DNA from: an uncultured Verrucomicrobiota bacterium
Lineage (GTDB): Bacteria > Verrucomicrobiota > Verrucomicrobiia > Limisphaerales > UBA9464
Assembly (NCBI GenBank): GCA_903930165.1
Contig: CAIYXO010000682.1
Coordinates: 1 to 7,391, forward strand
DNA: 7,391 nt
Direction of reading: 5' to 3'
Shown here: one piece after another, positions 1 to 7,044 of the stretch
How positions within the stretch are numbered: the stretch's first letter is position 1
Layout of the letters: each line of letters begins with the position of its first letter
Program-made: the position numbers and the translations under genes
The notes under the pieces: generated by a model
What the model was told of the DNA's origin: nothing
Seen by the model: only the letters and a program-made list of their open reading frames with translations
Databases searched by the model: none

Positions 1-1202
1 CCGATCCCCGTCATCGGCGGTTGATCCGGATCGCGATCACGAACAACAGGGATCTCCGGTCCGCCACCCTCCGCGTGGAGCAGTCGAGGTCCCAGTACCG
101 CATCTCGCGGTCGCGCCTTTTTCCTCGGCAGGAGGCCGGGGCGTCCTTCGACCGCATGGGCTCCGGCGGAGACACGCGGGACCTCTGGTCGGCCAGCCTC
201 GGTTCCACCGCCTATGAAGTGGACCTCTTTGGGCGGGTCCGGAGCCTGAACCGGCAGGCGCTCGAGAAGTTCTTCGCAACCGATGCGGCCCGGAAGTCGG
301 CGATGATGTCCCTGGTCGCCGAGGTGGCGGCCGCGGACCTCGATCTCCGTCGGGCGACGCGGCAGGTCTCCTTGGCCGACGAGACGCTCGGACTGGTCGA
401 GCAGTCGCGGGCCCTCAACCGGGCCGCGTTCGAGGCCGGGGCCAGCAACGAACTCGACCTCCGCTCCGCCGACGCCCAGGTCGAGTCGACCCGGGTCAGC
501 CTGATCGCAGCCCGGCTCCAGGCGACCGAAGCACGGAACCGGCTCGAGTTCCTGCTCGGGCAACCGCTTCCGGACGGCTTCCGCTGGGACGGCGTCGAAC
601 TCGAGGACACGCTGGTGCCGCGGGTTCCGTCCGGACTGCCTTCGGACCTCCTGCAGAGGCGGCCCGACATCCTCGAGGCGGAACACAACCTCAAGGCGGC
701 GAACGCGAACATCGGGGCCGCGCGCGCCGCCTTCCTGCCGACGCTTCGGTTGACCACCTCCGCGGGCACGTCCAGCGACGAACTCTCCAAGCTCTTCGGC
801 GCCGGGACCGGGGTCTGGAGTTTCTCCCCGCAACTGACCGTCCCCCTCTTCACCGGCGGGGAGAACCGGGCCAACCTCGCCGCCGCCCGCGTCGGCGTCC
901 GCATCGAGGTCGCCAACTACGAAGGCGCCATCCAGAGGGCGTTTCGAGAGGTGGCGGACACCCTCGCGTCCATCGATGCCCTGGAAGGCCAGTCGGCCGC
1001 CCTCGCAGCCCTGGTCCTCGCACAGCAGCGCCGCTTCGACCTGGCCCGCGCCCGGTTCAGCCAGGGCGAGGACATCTACCTCAACGTCCTGCTCGCCCAG
1101 CAGGACCTCTTCACCGCCCGCGTCCGTTCCATCGACAACACGTACTCGCTCCTCGCCGGCCGCATCGCCCTGTTCAGGGGCCTGGGCGGCGGATGGCAGT
1201 GA
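1..1202 (+). CDS. NodT/TolC-family outer-membrane efflux channel (5' partial)
   Basis: This is the outer-membrane exit duct of a tripartite pump. It should trimerise into a beta-barrel with a periplasmic alpha-helical tunnel that docks on the adaptor encoded next. The frame is open to the left edge (codons from base 3), so the signal peptide, probable lipobox and first helices are missing. The TTG at 21 is internal, not a start. About 400 residues are visible, against roughly 450-500 for the family. Counting from the codon at 21, an internal-repeat motif GLPSDLLQRRPD lies at 205-216, followed by helix residues AANANIGAARAAFLPTL. WSFSPQLTVPLFTGG (266-280) and an AFREVADTLASID helix (307-319) are also typical of NodT. 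Long alanine- and arginine-rich heptad stretches match the paired hairpin helices. The stop is TGA 1200-1202, and the adaptor starts 16 nt later. The substrate is not identifiable. Family assignment is firm. Confidence 0.93.
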   Translation, partial: DPRHRRLIRIAITNNRDLRSATLRVEQSRSQYRISRSRLFPRQEAGASFDRMGSGGDTRDLWSASLGSTAYEVDLFGRVRSLNRQALEKFFATDAARKSAMMSLVAEVAAADLDLRRATRQVSLADETLGLVEQSRALNRAAFEAGASNELDLRSADAQVESTRVSLIAARLQATEARNRLEFLLGQPLPDGFRWDGVELEDTLVPRVPSGLPSDLLQRRPDILEAEHNLKAANANIGAARAAFLPTLRLTTSAGTSSDELSKLFGAGTGVWSFSPQLTVPLFTGGENRANLAAARVGVRIEVANYEGAIQRAFREVADTLASIDALEGQSAALAALVLAQQRRFDLARARFSQGEDIYLNVLLAQQDLFTARVRSIDNTYSLLAGRIALFRGLGGGWQ

Positions 1203-1218
1203 ACCGGTCCCCCGCTCC

Positions 1219-2379
1219 ATGAAGCCACCATTCCGCAATCTTCCACTCCTCGCCGCGACGCTCCTGACGGCCCTCGCCGCAGCATCCGCGGGATGTCGCC
1301 CCGAAGGATCCGCCACGGCCACGTTCGAGACGGTCGGCGCGACCACCGGCCCATTGCGTCAACGGGTCACCGCATCCGGCACCCTCGGTGCGCTGGTCTC
1401 GGTGGACGTGGGTGCGCAGGTGTCCGGAAAGGTCGTCGCGCTCCACGCGGACTGGAACTCCCCGGTCAGGAAGGGCCAGGTCGTCGCGGAGATCGACCCC
1501 ACGCTCTATCGCGCCCAACTGAACCAGGCCGAGGGCGAACTCGCCAACGCGCGCGCCACGCTGACCCTCAAGAGGCAGAACCTCGCACGGAAGACCGCGC
1601 TGCTTCCGGTGAAGGCCGTGTCCCAGTTCGACGTGGACGTCGCGAGCGCCGAGGTGGCCCAGGCGGAGGCGCAGCTTTCGATCCGCGCGGCCCATGTCGA
1701 AAGCGCGCGTGCGAACGTCGACTTCTGCCGGATCACGGCGCCGGTCGACGGCATCGTCATCTCGCGCAGGGTCGATCCCGGACAGACGGTGATCGCGGCG
1801 ATGACGGCCCCCCTGCTCTTCAACATCGCCCAGGACATCACGCGGATGAACATCATCGCCTCGGTTTCCGAGGCGGACATCGGCCTCGTCGCCGTGGGCC
1901 AGGCGGTTGAGTTCACCGTCGAGGCGTATCCCGAGGAGACCTTCCGCGGTGTCGTCGTCCAGGTGCGCAAGGCGCCGGTCAGTTCGCAGAACGTGGTCAC
2001 CTACGAGACCCTGATCACCGTGGAGAACCCCGGTGAACGGCTCTTCCCGGGCATGACCGCGGATGTGGCCATTCTGGTAGCCCAGACACCCGATTCCACG
2101 AAGGTGCCCAATGCGGCCCTCCGCTACTCGCCTCCTTTGGAGGTCGAGTTGGAACAGGACGCCCCGGCAAGGCTCCTCCGGAACCAACGCCTTCTCTACG
2201 TCCCCGGTTCCAAGGCGGGCCGGCTTCGACCCGTCGTCGTGAAGATCGGCATCTCCGACGGTTCCGAGACCGAGATCCTCGGCGGATTGGCCGCAGGAAC
2301 GCCTGTCGTGACGGCCACCAAAAGCGTTCCGGCCGGCAGGGCCGGGCTGACTCCGCCGACTCCTCCCCCTGCACCATGA
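1219..2379 (+). CDS. macA: MacA-like periplasmic adaptor (membrane fusion protein)
   Basis: This adaptor links the inner-membrane ABC transporter to the outer-membrane channel and probably stimulates the ATPase, as MacA does for MacB. It has 386 residues. The frame is open further upstream, but ATG 1219 is chosen because it gives an N-terminal export signal: hydrophobic residues 8-24 ending in ASAGC, with Cys26 a possible lipidation site. The -3 residue is Ser, so the lipobox is imperfect. A lipoyl half-domain lies near 60-94 (VDVGAQVSGKVV, then VRKGQVVAEIDP). An alpha-helical hairpin spans about 95-170, and the second lipoyl half is ITAPVDGIVISRRVDPGQTV (173-192). A beta-barrel domain follows (ASVSEADIGLVAVGQAVEF, 214-232), then a membrane-proximal domain (about 265-370) and a proline-rich tail. 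These segments resemble E. coli MacA closely. No Shine-Dalgarno sequence precedes the start. TGA 2377-2379 overlaps the next ATG, which suggests translational coupling. Confidence 0.93.
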   Translation: MKPPFRNLPLLAATLLTALAAASAGCRPEGSATATFETVGATTGPLRQRVTASGTLGALVSVDVGAQVSGKVVALHADWNSPVRKGQVVAEIDPTLYRAQLNQAEGELANARATLTLKRQNLARKTALLPVKAVSQFDVDVASAEVAQAEAQLSIRAAHVESARANVDFCRITAPVDGIVISRRVDPGQTVIAAMTAPLLFNIAQDITRMNIIASVSEADIGLVAVGQAVEFTVEAYPEETFRGVVVQVRKAPVSSQNVVTYETLITVENPGERLFPGMTADVAILVAQTPDSTKVPNAALRYSPPLEVELEQDAPARLLRNQRLLYVPGSKAGRLRPVVVKIGISDGSETEILGGLAAGTPVVTATKSVPAGRAGLTPPTPPPAP

Positions 2380-3167
2380 CCGCACCACGATCCCCCTCCG
2401 ATGCCCCGCCGTTCGTCGAGCTTTCCCGCCTCTGCCGGACCTACGTCTCGGGCGAGGTGAAGGTCCATGCCGTCCGCGATGTCTCCCTCACGATCGGGCG
2501 CGGGGACCTCGTCGCCGTCATGGGATCCAGCGGCTCGGGCAAGTCGACGCTCATGAACACCCTCGGCTGCCTCGACCGTCCTTCATCGGGTTCCTACCGG
2601 CTCGACGGCGTCGACGTGGACGGCCTCGACCGGTCCGCCCTGGCCCACTTCCGCAACCAACGCCTTGGCTTCGTCTTCCAGGGCTTCCACCTCCTGCCCA
2701 GGACCTCCGCCCTGGAGAACGTCGAACTGCCGCTCCTCTATCGCGTTCCCATGATCCCGGCGTCCACCCGCAGGTCGCAGGCGAGGACCGCCCTCGAGCG
2801 CGTGGGACTCGCGGAACGACTGGACCATCACCCCAGCCAGTTGTCCGGCGGACAGCAGCAACGGGTCGCGATCGCCCGAGCCCTCGTCACTCGGCCCGAT
2901 CTCATCCTCGCCGACGAGCCGACCGGGAATCTCGACACCCGGACGAGCATCGAAATCATGGCGCTGTTCCAGAGCCTCAATGCTGCCGGCATCACGATCG
3001 TCATGGTCACCCACGAGCCGGACATCGCCGCGTTCTGTCGCAGGACGATCCTCATGCGCGACGGTCGGATCGTCAGCGACACCCGTCCTTCCACCCTCCG
3101 GGACGCACGCAAGGAACTCGCCGGGCTGCCGGCCGTCGAAGTCCCCACCGGCCCCACGGAGTCCTGA
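2376..3167 (+). CDS. MacB-type ABC transporter ATPase subunit
   Basis: This is the cytoplasmic ATP-hydrolysing subunit of the efflux pump (263 residues), of the MacB/LolD/YknY group. All ABC motifs are intact: Walker A GSSGSGKST (50-58), Q-loop Gln102 in FVFQGFHLLP, signature LSGGQ (156-160), Walker B LILADE (176-181) followed by PTGNLD, and H-loop His213 in VMVTHE. The PTGNLD D-loop and the CLDRPSSG stretch after Walker A are typical of this export-type group. E. coli MacB joins this domain to the permease in one chain, whereas here the subunit ends at a stop before a separate permease gene. Its ATG overlaps the adaptor stop as ATGA, and no Shine-Dalgarno sequence is visible, so reinitiation by coupling is likely. 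The C-terminal 25 residues after RDGRIVSDTRPS are a short poorly conserved tail. LolD is the main alternative, but the MacA neighbour argues for MacB. Confidence 0.95.
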   Translation: MTAPRSPSDAPPFVELSRLCRTYVSGEVKVHAVRDVSLTIGRGDLVAVMGSSGSGKSTLMNTLGCLDRPSSGSYRLDGVDVDGLDRSALAHFRNQRLGFVFQGFHLLPRTSALENVELPLLYRVPMIPASTRRSQARTALERVGLAERLDHHPSQLSGGQQQRVAIARALVTRPDLILADEPTGNLDTRTSIEIMALFQSLNAAGITIVMVTHEPDIAAFCRRTILMRDGRIVSDTRPSTLRDARKELAGLPAVEVPTGPTES

Positions 3168-3178
3168 TTCCGAACGCG

Positions 3179-4423
3179 ATGAGCACTCTGGCACAATTCT
3201 CCCCATCCCGGATCTGGCTCACCGCGGGCATCGCGTTCCGGGCCCTGGCTCGCAACACCCTGCGGTCCTTCCTCACCGCCCTGGGCATCATCATCGGAGT
3301 CTCCTCCGTCGTCGCGATGACCGCCATCGGCGACGGGGCCCAGGCCAGCATCACCACCCAGGTCGCCGCCCTCGGCCAGAACCTCCTCACCGTCTTCTCC
3401 GGACCCCGGCGAAACGGGGGCGTCCGCTCGGGACTCGGTTCCTCGAGCACGCTGACGATCGCGGACGCCGACGCGTTGGTCCGGGAGATCCCGGGCATCG
3501 TCGCCATCAGTCCGGAGGTCACGACCCCCGCCCAACTCGTGGCGAACGGCCGGAACTGGTCCTCCACCGTCGCCGGCGAGTCGCCCGGCTACCTCAGCAT
3601 CCGGAATTGGCGTCTCGCGGCCGGCTCGATGTTCACGGAACGGGAGGTCCGATCCTCAGCCCGCGTGGCCGTCCTCGGCTCGAAGGTCTCCCACGAACTC
3701 TTCGGACCGGTGAATCCCGTCGGCCAGACCGTCCGCATCGGGAACATCCCCTTCAACGTGATCGGGCTGCTGGAGAGCAAGGGCGCCGGCATCGGGGGAC
3801 AGAACCAGGACGACCGCATCATCGTGCCCTACACCACGGTCATGCGGAGGATCACCGGCGACCGTTACCTCCGCTCCATCAACATCCAGGTGCGGGAAGC
3901 CGCCGAAATGGAGACCGTGCAGGAACAGTCCGGCCTCCTCCTCCGCCAACGACACCGCCTGGCCGCCGGCGATGAGGACGACTTCAACATCTTCAACCAG
4001 AAGGAAGTCGCCGAGACCGTCGACTCGGTGACCTCCTCCATCAAGCTGCTCCTCGGCGCAGTGTCCGGGATCTCCCTGTTGGTCGGAGGCATCGGCATCA
4101 TGAACATCATGCTGGTTTCCGTGACGGAACGGACCCGTGAGATCGGGCTTCGAATCGCCGTCGGGGCCCAGCCCGCCGCGATCCGCCTCCAGTTCCTCCT
4201 GGAGGCGGTCAGCCTCAGCCTTTCGGGAGGGGTCGTCGGCGTCATGCTGGGCGTCGTCGCGTCCCATCTCATCGGTGGGGTCGCAGGATTCGACATCTCC
4301 ATCTCGCGCGGATCGGTCGCCCTCGCCTTCTGTGTGAGCTTTGCGACGGGCGCCTTCTTCGGGTTCTACCCGGCCAGGCGGGCCGCCGCCCTCGACCCCA
4401 TCGAGGCGCTGCGCCACGAGTAG
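3179..4423 (+). CDS. MacB/FtsX-family ABC transporter permease
   Basis: This is the inner-membrane subunit of the efflux pump (414 residues), which transmits ATP-driven motion to its periplasmic domain as a mechanotransmission-type ABC exporter. The first membrane helix is at about 31-51 (TALGIIIGVSSVVAM) followed by IGDGA. A MacB periplasmic core domain occupies about 52-285. Three more helices at about 289-314, 337-366 and 378-397 form the FtsX domain. Family landmarks are SLLVGGIGIMNIMLVSVTER (299-318), then TREIGLRIAVGA (319-330), and the C-terminal FYPARRAAALDPIEALRHE. Length fits a stand-alone permease. The gene starts 11 nt after the ATPase stop, with no clear ribosome-binding sequence, and closes the operon at TAG 4421-4423. 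Two copies of this chain with two ATPase chains would make the pump core. FtsX-type lipoprotein transporters are the nearest alternative; the adaptor and channel genes make MacB-type efflux far more likely. Confidence 0.94.
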   Translation: MSTLAQFSPSRIWLTAGIAFRALARNTLRSFLTALGIIIGVSSVVAMTAIGDGAQASITTQVAALGQNLLTVFSGPRRNGGVRSGLGSSSTLTIADADALVREIPGIVAISPEVTTPAQLVANGRNWSSTVAGESPGYLSIRNWRLAAGSMFTEREVRSSARVAVLGSKVSHELFGPVNPVGQTVRIGNIPFNVIGLLESKGAGIGGQNQDDRIIVPYTTVMRRITGDRYLRSINIQVREAAEMETVQEQSGLLLRQRHRLAAGDEDDFNIFNQKEVAETVDSVTSSIKLLLGAVSGISLLVGGIGIMNIMLVSVTERTREIGLRIAVGAQPAAIRLQFLLEAVSLSLSGGVVGVMLGVVASHLIGGVAGFDISISRGSVALAFCVSFATGAFFGFYPARRAAALDPIEALRHE

Positions 4424-4442
4424 CCGGCCGGGCGCTGGGCAA

Positions 4443-4456
4443 ACCCGATCCCGGGT
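4443..4456 (+). other. Small hairpin after the efflux operon
   Basis: A perfect 5-bp stem (ACCCG / CGGGT, loop ATCC) lies 19 nt after the permease stop. No run of T follows, so it is not a canonical intrinsic terminator. It may be part of the 3' end of the efflux transcript, or chance in GC-rich DNA. Confidence 0.25.
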
Positions 4457-4489
4457 CCCCGGTCGATGCGTTCGAGCCATCCGGAGGGC

Positions 4490-4507
4490 GCGCCGGTTTG
4501 CCGGCGC
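4490..4507 (+). terminator. Strong GC hairpin between the two operons (possible terminator)
   Basis: A perfect 7-bp inverted repeat GCGCCGG-TTTG-CCGGCGC sits 66 nt after the permease stop and 78 nt before the next start. It should fold stably in RNA. There is no T tract after it, so a standard Rho-independent terminator is not supported. It could still mark a transcript end, protect the efflux mRNA 3' end, or belong to the leader of the next operon. Confidence 0.35.
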
Positions 4508-4529
4508 TCCAACGACGATCACCGGCGAG

Positions 4530-4547
4530 GAATTCTCTTGTGAATTC
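4530..4547. promoter_or_regulatory. Paired GAATTC element upstream of the importer operon
   Basis: Two GAATTC palindromes are separated by TCTTGT, so their centres are 12 bp apart, near one helical turn. The element is AT-rich within very GC-rich surroundings and lies 39 nt upstream of the importer start, where a promoter or operator would be expected. A poor sigma-70-like pair can be drawn through it (TTGTGA at 4538-4543 and TATCGC at 4563-4568, spacing 19), but it is too weak to call a promoter. Regulator binding is inferred from position and symmetry only. Confidence 0.3.
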
Positions 4548-4585
4548 GTGCCGCCGACCGCTTATCGCGGTCCGTGCGACATCGC

Positions 4586-6097
4586 ATGACCTCCTCCCGG
4601 TTCCGGGCCCTTTCGGCTCCGGTCCTGGTCTTGGTCCTGGTCCTCCTTGGCCTCCTCCCGACGCCGTCCTTGTCGGCCCGGGCCGACTCGTGGGAGGGCC
4701 TCACCCAACGAGGCGTCCTGCGCTGGGCCAACGACGCGGAGGGCGGCGCCCCGTACATTTTCCACCCCGCGGACGACGCCTCGAAGCTCGTCGGCTTCGA
4801 GGTCGAGTTCGCCGAGGCCCTGTGCTCCCGCCTCGGTCTCCGCTCCGAGTTCGTCCAATACAACTGGGCGAACCTCATCCCGGGCCTTCGCCAAGGCGGG
4901 AACTTCGACATCATCATCGCCGCGCTCGAACGCACGCCGGAGAACCTCGCGCAGGTCGGCATGAGCCGCCCCTACTTCGTCTTCGGCCAGCAGCTCGTGT
5001 CGCGCGCCGCCGACACCGGGATCACTTCGCTCGCCGGGATGCGCGGCCGGACCGTTGGGGTGCTCGGCGCGACCCTTTCGCAGCGTCTGGCGACCGAGGC
5101 CGGCGCGGAGGTGCGGGTGTACGACGAGAACGTGAACTACTTCCGCGACCTCGAGCTGGGTCGCATCGACGCCGTGCTCACCGACACGCCGATCGCCGAG
5201 GTGAACCTGAGGGACCGGCCCCTTCTCCGCCGCGCCGGTCCTCCCTTCTCACCGGGCTTCTACGCGGTCGCCACGCCTGCGGCCGATGCGAGGCTCCTCG
5301 AGCGGATCAACGGGGCGATCCTGGACCTCCACCACGACGGCACCCTCGAACGCGTCTACCGCAAGTACGGGTTGTGGTCCGCGGAACAGGCGGCGCTCGG
5401 CACCTGGACGGACACCGCGGATCCCGCCAAGCCCGCCACGCGTTCCGGCGGAGGAATCGCCCGCTGGAACGTCTACCTTCCCATCCTGCTCCGGGCCGCG
5501 GTGACCACGCTCTGGGTCACCTGCGCGTCGATGGCGCTCGCCGTGGCCTGGGGACTGGTCCTCGCGGTGGGTCGCGTCTACGGACCGGCCCCGGCCCGAT
5601 GGTTCTCCACCGCGTATGTCGAGGTCTTCCGCGGGACGCCGCTGCTGCTGCAGCTCTACTTCATCTACTTCGGCCTGGCCCAGCAGCTGGGCTGGAAGCT
5701 CTCGGCCGGAGCCGCGGCCGTCCTCACCCTCGGCCTCAACTACGCCGCCAACGAGGCCGAGAACTACCGCGCCGGACTCCAGGCCGTGCCGCGCGGCCAG
5801 ACCGAGGCGGCCCTCGCCCTCGGCATGACGCCTTGGCTCACCTTCCGTCGCATCCTCCTGCCACAGGCCCTCCGCATCAGCCTGCCGTCCGTCACCAACG
5901 ACTTCATCGCCCTGTTCAAGGACTCCTCCATCGTCTCCGTCATCGGCCTGGTCGAACTCACCAAGGAGTTCCTCATCCGCGCGCTCGACGCCGGGGACTA
6001 CCTCGGGCTCGGCCTGATGACCGCCGCCATCTACTTCGTGATGGGCTGGGCCGCCTCGGCCGCCGCCCGGGCCGTCGAACGGAGGCTCCATCCATGA
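4586..6097 (+). CDS. Amino-acid-type ABC importer: substrate-binding domain fused to permease
   Basis: This chain captures a small solute in the periplasm and forms the membrane channel of a polar amino-acid-type importer. It has 503 residues from ATG 4586; a GTG at 4574 in the same frame would add four. A signal sequence occupies about 1-33, with a leucine/valine core at 13-24. A family 3 substrate-binding domain spans about 37-265 (GVLRWANDAEGGAPYIF, then VGFEVEFAEAL). A linker follows, then a HisM/GlnP-type permease domain at about 295-500 with EVFRGTPLLLQLYFIYFGL (346-364) and the ATPase-contacting EAA loop EAALALGMTPWLTFRRILLP (407-426). Fusion of binding domain and permease is known from GlnP-type proteins. 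Two chains would supply both channel halves and two tethered binding domains. The usual carboxylate-binding Arg appears to be Asn120, while Asp200 near the amino-group site is kept, so the ligand is uncertain. Its TGA overlaps the ATPase start as ATGA. Confidence 0.93.
   Translation: MTSSRFRALSAPVLVLVLVLLGLLPTPSLSARADSWEGLTQRGVLRWANDAEGGAPYIFHPADDASKLVGFEVEFAEALCSRLGLRSEFVQYNWANLIPGLRQGGNFDIIIAALERTPENLAQVGMSRPYFVFGQQLVSRAADTGITSLAGMRGRTVGVLGATLSQRLATEAGAEVRVYDENVNYFRDLELGRIDAVLTDTPIAEVNLRDRPLLRRAGPPFSPGFYAVATPAADARLLERINGAILDLHHDGTLERVYRKYGLWSAEQAALGTWTDTADPAKPATRSGGGIARWNVYLPILLRAAVTTLWVTCASMALAVAWGLVLAVGRVYGPAPARWFSTAYVEVFRGTPLLLQLYFIYFGLAQQLGWKLSAGAAAVLTLGLNYAANEAENYRAGLQAVPRGQTEAALALGMTPWLTFRRILLPQALRISLPSVTNDFIALFKDSSIVSVIGLVELTKEFLIRALDAGDYLGLGLMTAAIYFVMGWAASAAARAVERRLHP
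6081..6085 (+). promoter_or_regulatory. Shine-Dalgarno site of the importer ATPase
   Basis: GGAGG lies 8 nt before ATG 6094, inside the last codons of the fusion gene. It fixes the ATPase start at 6094 and is the only strong Shine-Dalgarno sequence in front of a gene in this window. Confidence 0.7.
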
Positions 6098-6822
6098 TCC
6101 GCGTCCAGGGCCTCCACAAGCGGTTCGGCGAAACCCGCGTGCTCGAGGGCGTCGACCACGTTCAGAAGGCGGGCGAGGTGGTCGTCGTGATCGGTCCCAG
6201 CGGCTGCGGCAAGAGCACCTTCCTCCGCTGCCTGAACCAGCTCGAGCAGGCGGATGCCGGCACGGTCGAGATCGACGGCCTCGTCGTCGGTCCCGGCGCC
6301 GACCGGAAGGCGCGAACCGAGCTGCGTCGCCGCACCGGCATGGTCTTCCAGCAGTTCCACCTGTTCCCCCACCGGACCGCCCTGGGCAACGTGATGGAGG
6401 CGCCGATCCACGTCTCCGGCCTGTCACGGGCCGAGGCGGAACAGTTGGGTCGGGAACTCCTCGCCAAGGTCGGACTCGCGGACCGGGCCGACTTCCACCC
6501 GTCCCAGCTTTCCGGCGGACAGCAGCAACGCGTCGCCATCGCCCGGGCCCTGGCCATGCGGCCGAAGGTGCTGCTCTTCGACGAACCGACCAGCGCCTTG
6601 GACCCGCAGCTCAAGGGCGAGGTCCTCTCCGTGATGCGCGACCTCGCCGAAGAAGGCCGCACCATGGTGGTGGTCACCCATGAGATGGGCTTCGCCCGGG
6701 ACATCGCCGACGAGGTGCTGTTCTTCGACGGCGGCCGCATCTCCGAATCGGGCCCACCCGAACGCCTCTTCGGGGATCCCACCGGCGAGCGGACCCGCGA
6801 ATTCCTGCGCGGAAGCCGGTGA
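6094..6822 (+). CDS. glnQ: GlnQ-type amino-acid ABC importer ATPase
   Basis: This is the cytoplasmic ATPase that powers the fused importer encoded just upstream. Its 242 residues are the normal size for GlnQ/HisP/ArtP proteins. Motifs are complete: Walker A GPSGCGKST (34-42), Q-loop in MVFQQFHLFPH (83-93, Gln86/Gln87), signature LSGGQ (139-143), Walker B VLLFDE (159-164) with PTSALDP, and H-loop His196 in VVVTHEMGFAR. FLRCLNQLE after Walker A and THEMGFAR are hallmarks of the polar amino-acid subfamily. ATG 6094 overlaps the permease TGA (6095-6097) and has GGAGG 8 nt upstream. The same frame stays open for over 500 codons further upstream, but that stretch is the shadow of the fusion gene and is not part of this protein. 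The segment VDHVQKAGEV before Walker A departs slightly from the usual pattern but should not affect catalysis. The symbol reflects family; glutamine specificity is not shown. Confidence 0.95.
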   Translation: MIRVQGLHKRFGETRVLEGVDHVQKAGEVVVVIGPSGCGKSTFLRCLNQLEQADAGTVEIDGLVVGPGADRKARTELRRRTGMVFQQFHLFPHRTALGNVMEAPIHVSGLSRAEAEQLGRELLAKVGLADRADFHPSQLSGGQQQRVAIARALAMRPKVLLFDEPTSALDPQLKGEVLSVMRDLAEEGRTMVVVTHEMGFARDIADEVLFFDGGRISESGPPERLFGDPTGERTREFLRGSR

Positions 6823-6826
6823 GGCC

Positions 6827-6848
6827 GGGACCGATTGGACCAGGTCCC
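6827..6848 (+). terminator. Hairpin just after the importer operon (possible transcript end)
   Basis: A 6-bp inverted repeat GGGACC / GGTCCC with a 10-nt loop starts 5 nt after the ATPase stop. An alternative fold pairs GGACC with GGTCC around a single A (6837-6847). The position suits a 3'-end structure, but no T run follows, so termination is only a guess. Confidence 0.3.
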
Positions 6849-6910
6849 AAGTGGATCCGATTCATCCCGAAGATGGAGCCGTCGAGGGATCCGTGGCCCA
6901 CGCCTTCTCC

Positions 6911-7000
6911 CGCCTCAACGAGGCGAGAGGCGACAGTCCAGGGCGTTGCCCTGGGAACCTGGCCATCGACGGATCTCAAAGCCCTGAAGGGGCGCCACAA
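6911..7000 (+). repeat. Structured intergenic repeat, copy A (three hairpins)
   Basis: This non-coding unit reads as three hairpins, each with a 3-nt loop. H1 is CGCCTC-AAC-GAGGCG (6911-6925). H2 is TCCAGGGC-GTT-GCCCTGGG (6937-6955, with a T.G outer pair). H3 is GCCCT-GAA-GGGGC (6981-6993, with a T.G inner pair). A linker AGAGGCGACAG joins H1 and H2. A second copy lies in reverse orientation at 7045-7136; the first 45 positions agree at 36, and 15 of 16 positions agree around H3. The unit resembles REP/BIME-type dispersed repeats in style, but its membership of a named family is not established here. Confidence 0.75.
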
Positions 7001-7044
7001 TAGGCCGCCGTTCAACCGGCCCGTCCCGACGGGATTCACTGGCC
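7001..7044. other. Spacer between the two inverted repeat copies
   Basis: This 44-nt centre of the inverted pair holds two small palindromes, GGCCG / CGGCC (7003-7007 with 7017-7021) and TCCCG-A-CGGGA (7024-7034). No gene or promoter is visible in it. Confidence 0.4.

Noticed and set aside
21..23. TTG as the start of the outer-membrane channel gene
   Set aside because: The frame stays open to the left edge, and a start here would lack a signal peptide and the N-terminal part of the family fold.
1174..2388. Minus-strand open frame of 404 codons opposite the adaptor gene
   Set aside because: The translation is low-complexity, rich in Arg, Asp and Gly, with no domain motif. Long antisense frames are expected opposite GC-rich genes.
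2980..3975. Plus-strand open frame of 331 codons across the ATPase/permease junction
   Set aside because: It is Arg/Pro/His-rich and out of frame with two clear ABC genes that it overlaps.
5249..6427. Minus-strand open frame of 392 codons opposite the importer genes
   Set aside because: It lacks any recognisable motif and mirrors the codon pattern of two well-supported + strand genes.
4498..6822. One open frame that reads as a 774-residue protein ending in the GlnQ ATPase
   Set aside because: The first 532 codons are an Arg/Pro-rich out-of-frame shadow of the fusion gene. Only the part from ATG 6094 has family motifs and a Shine-Dalgarno sequence.
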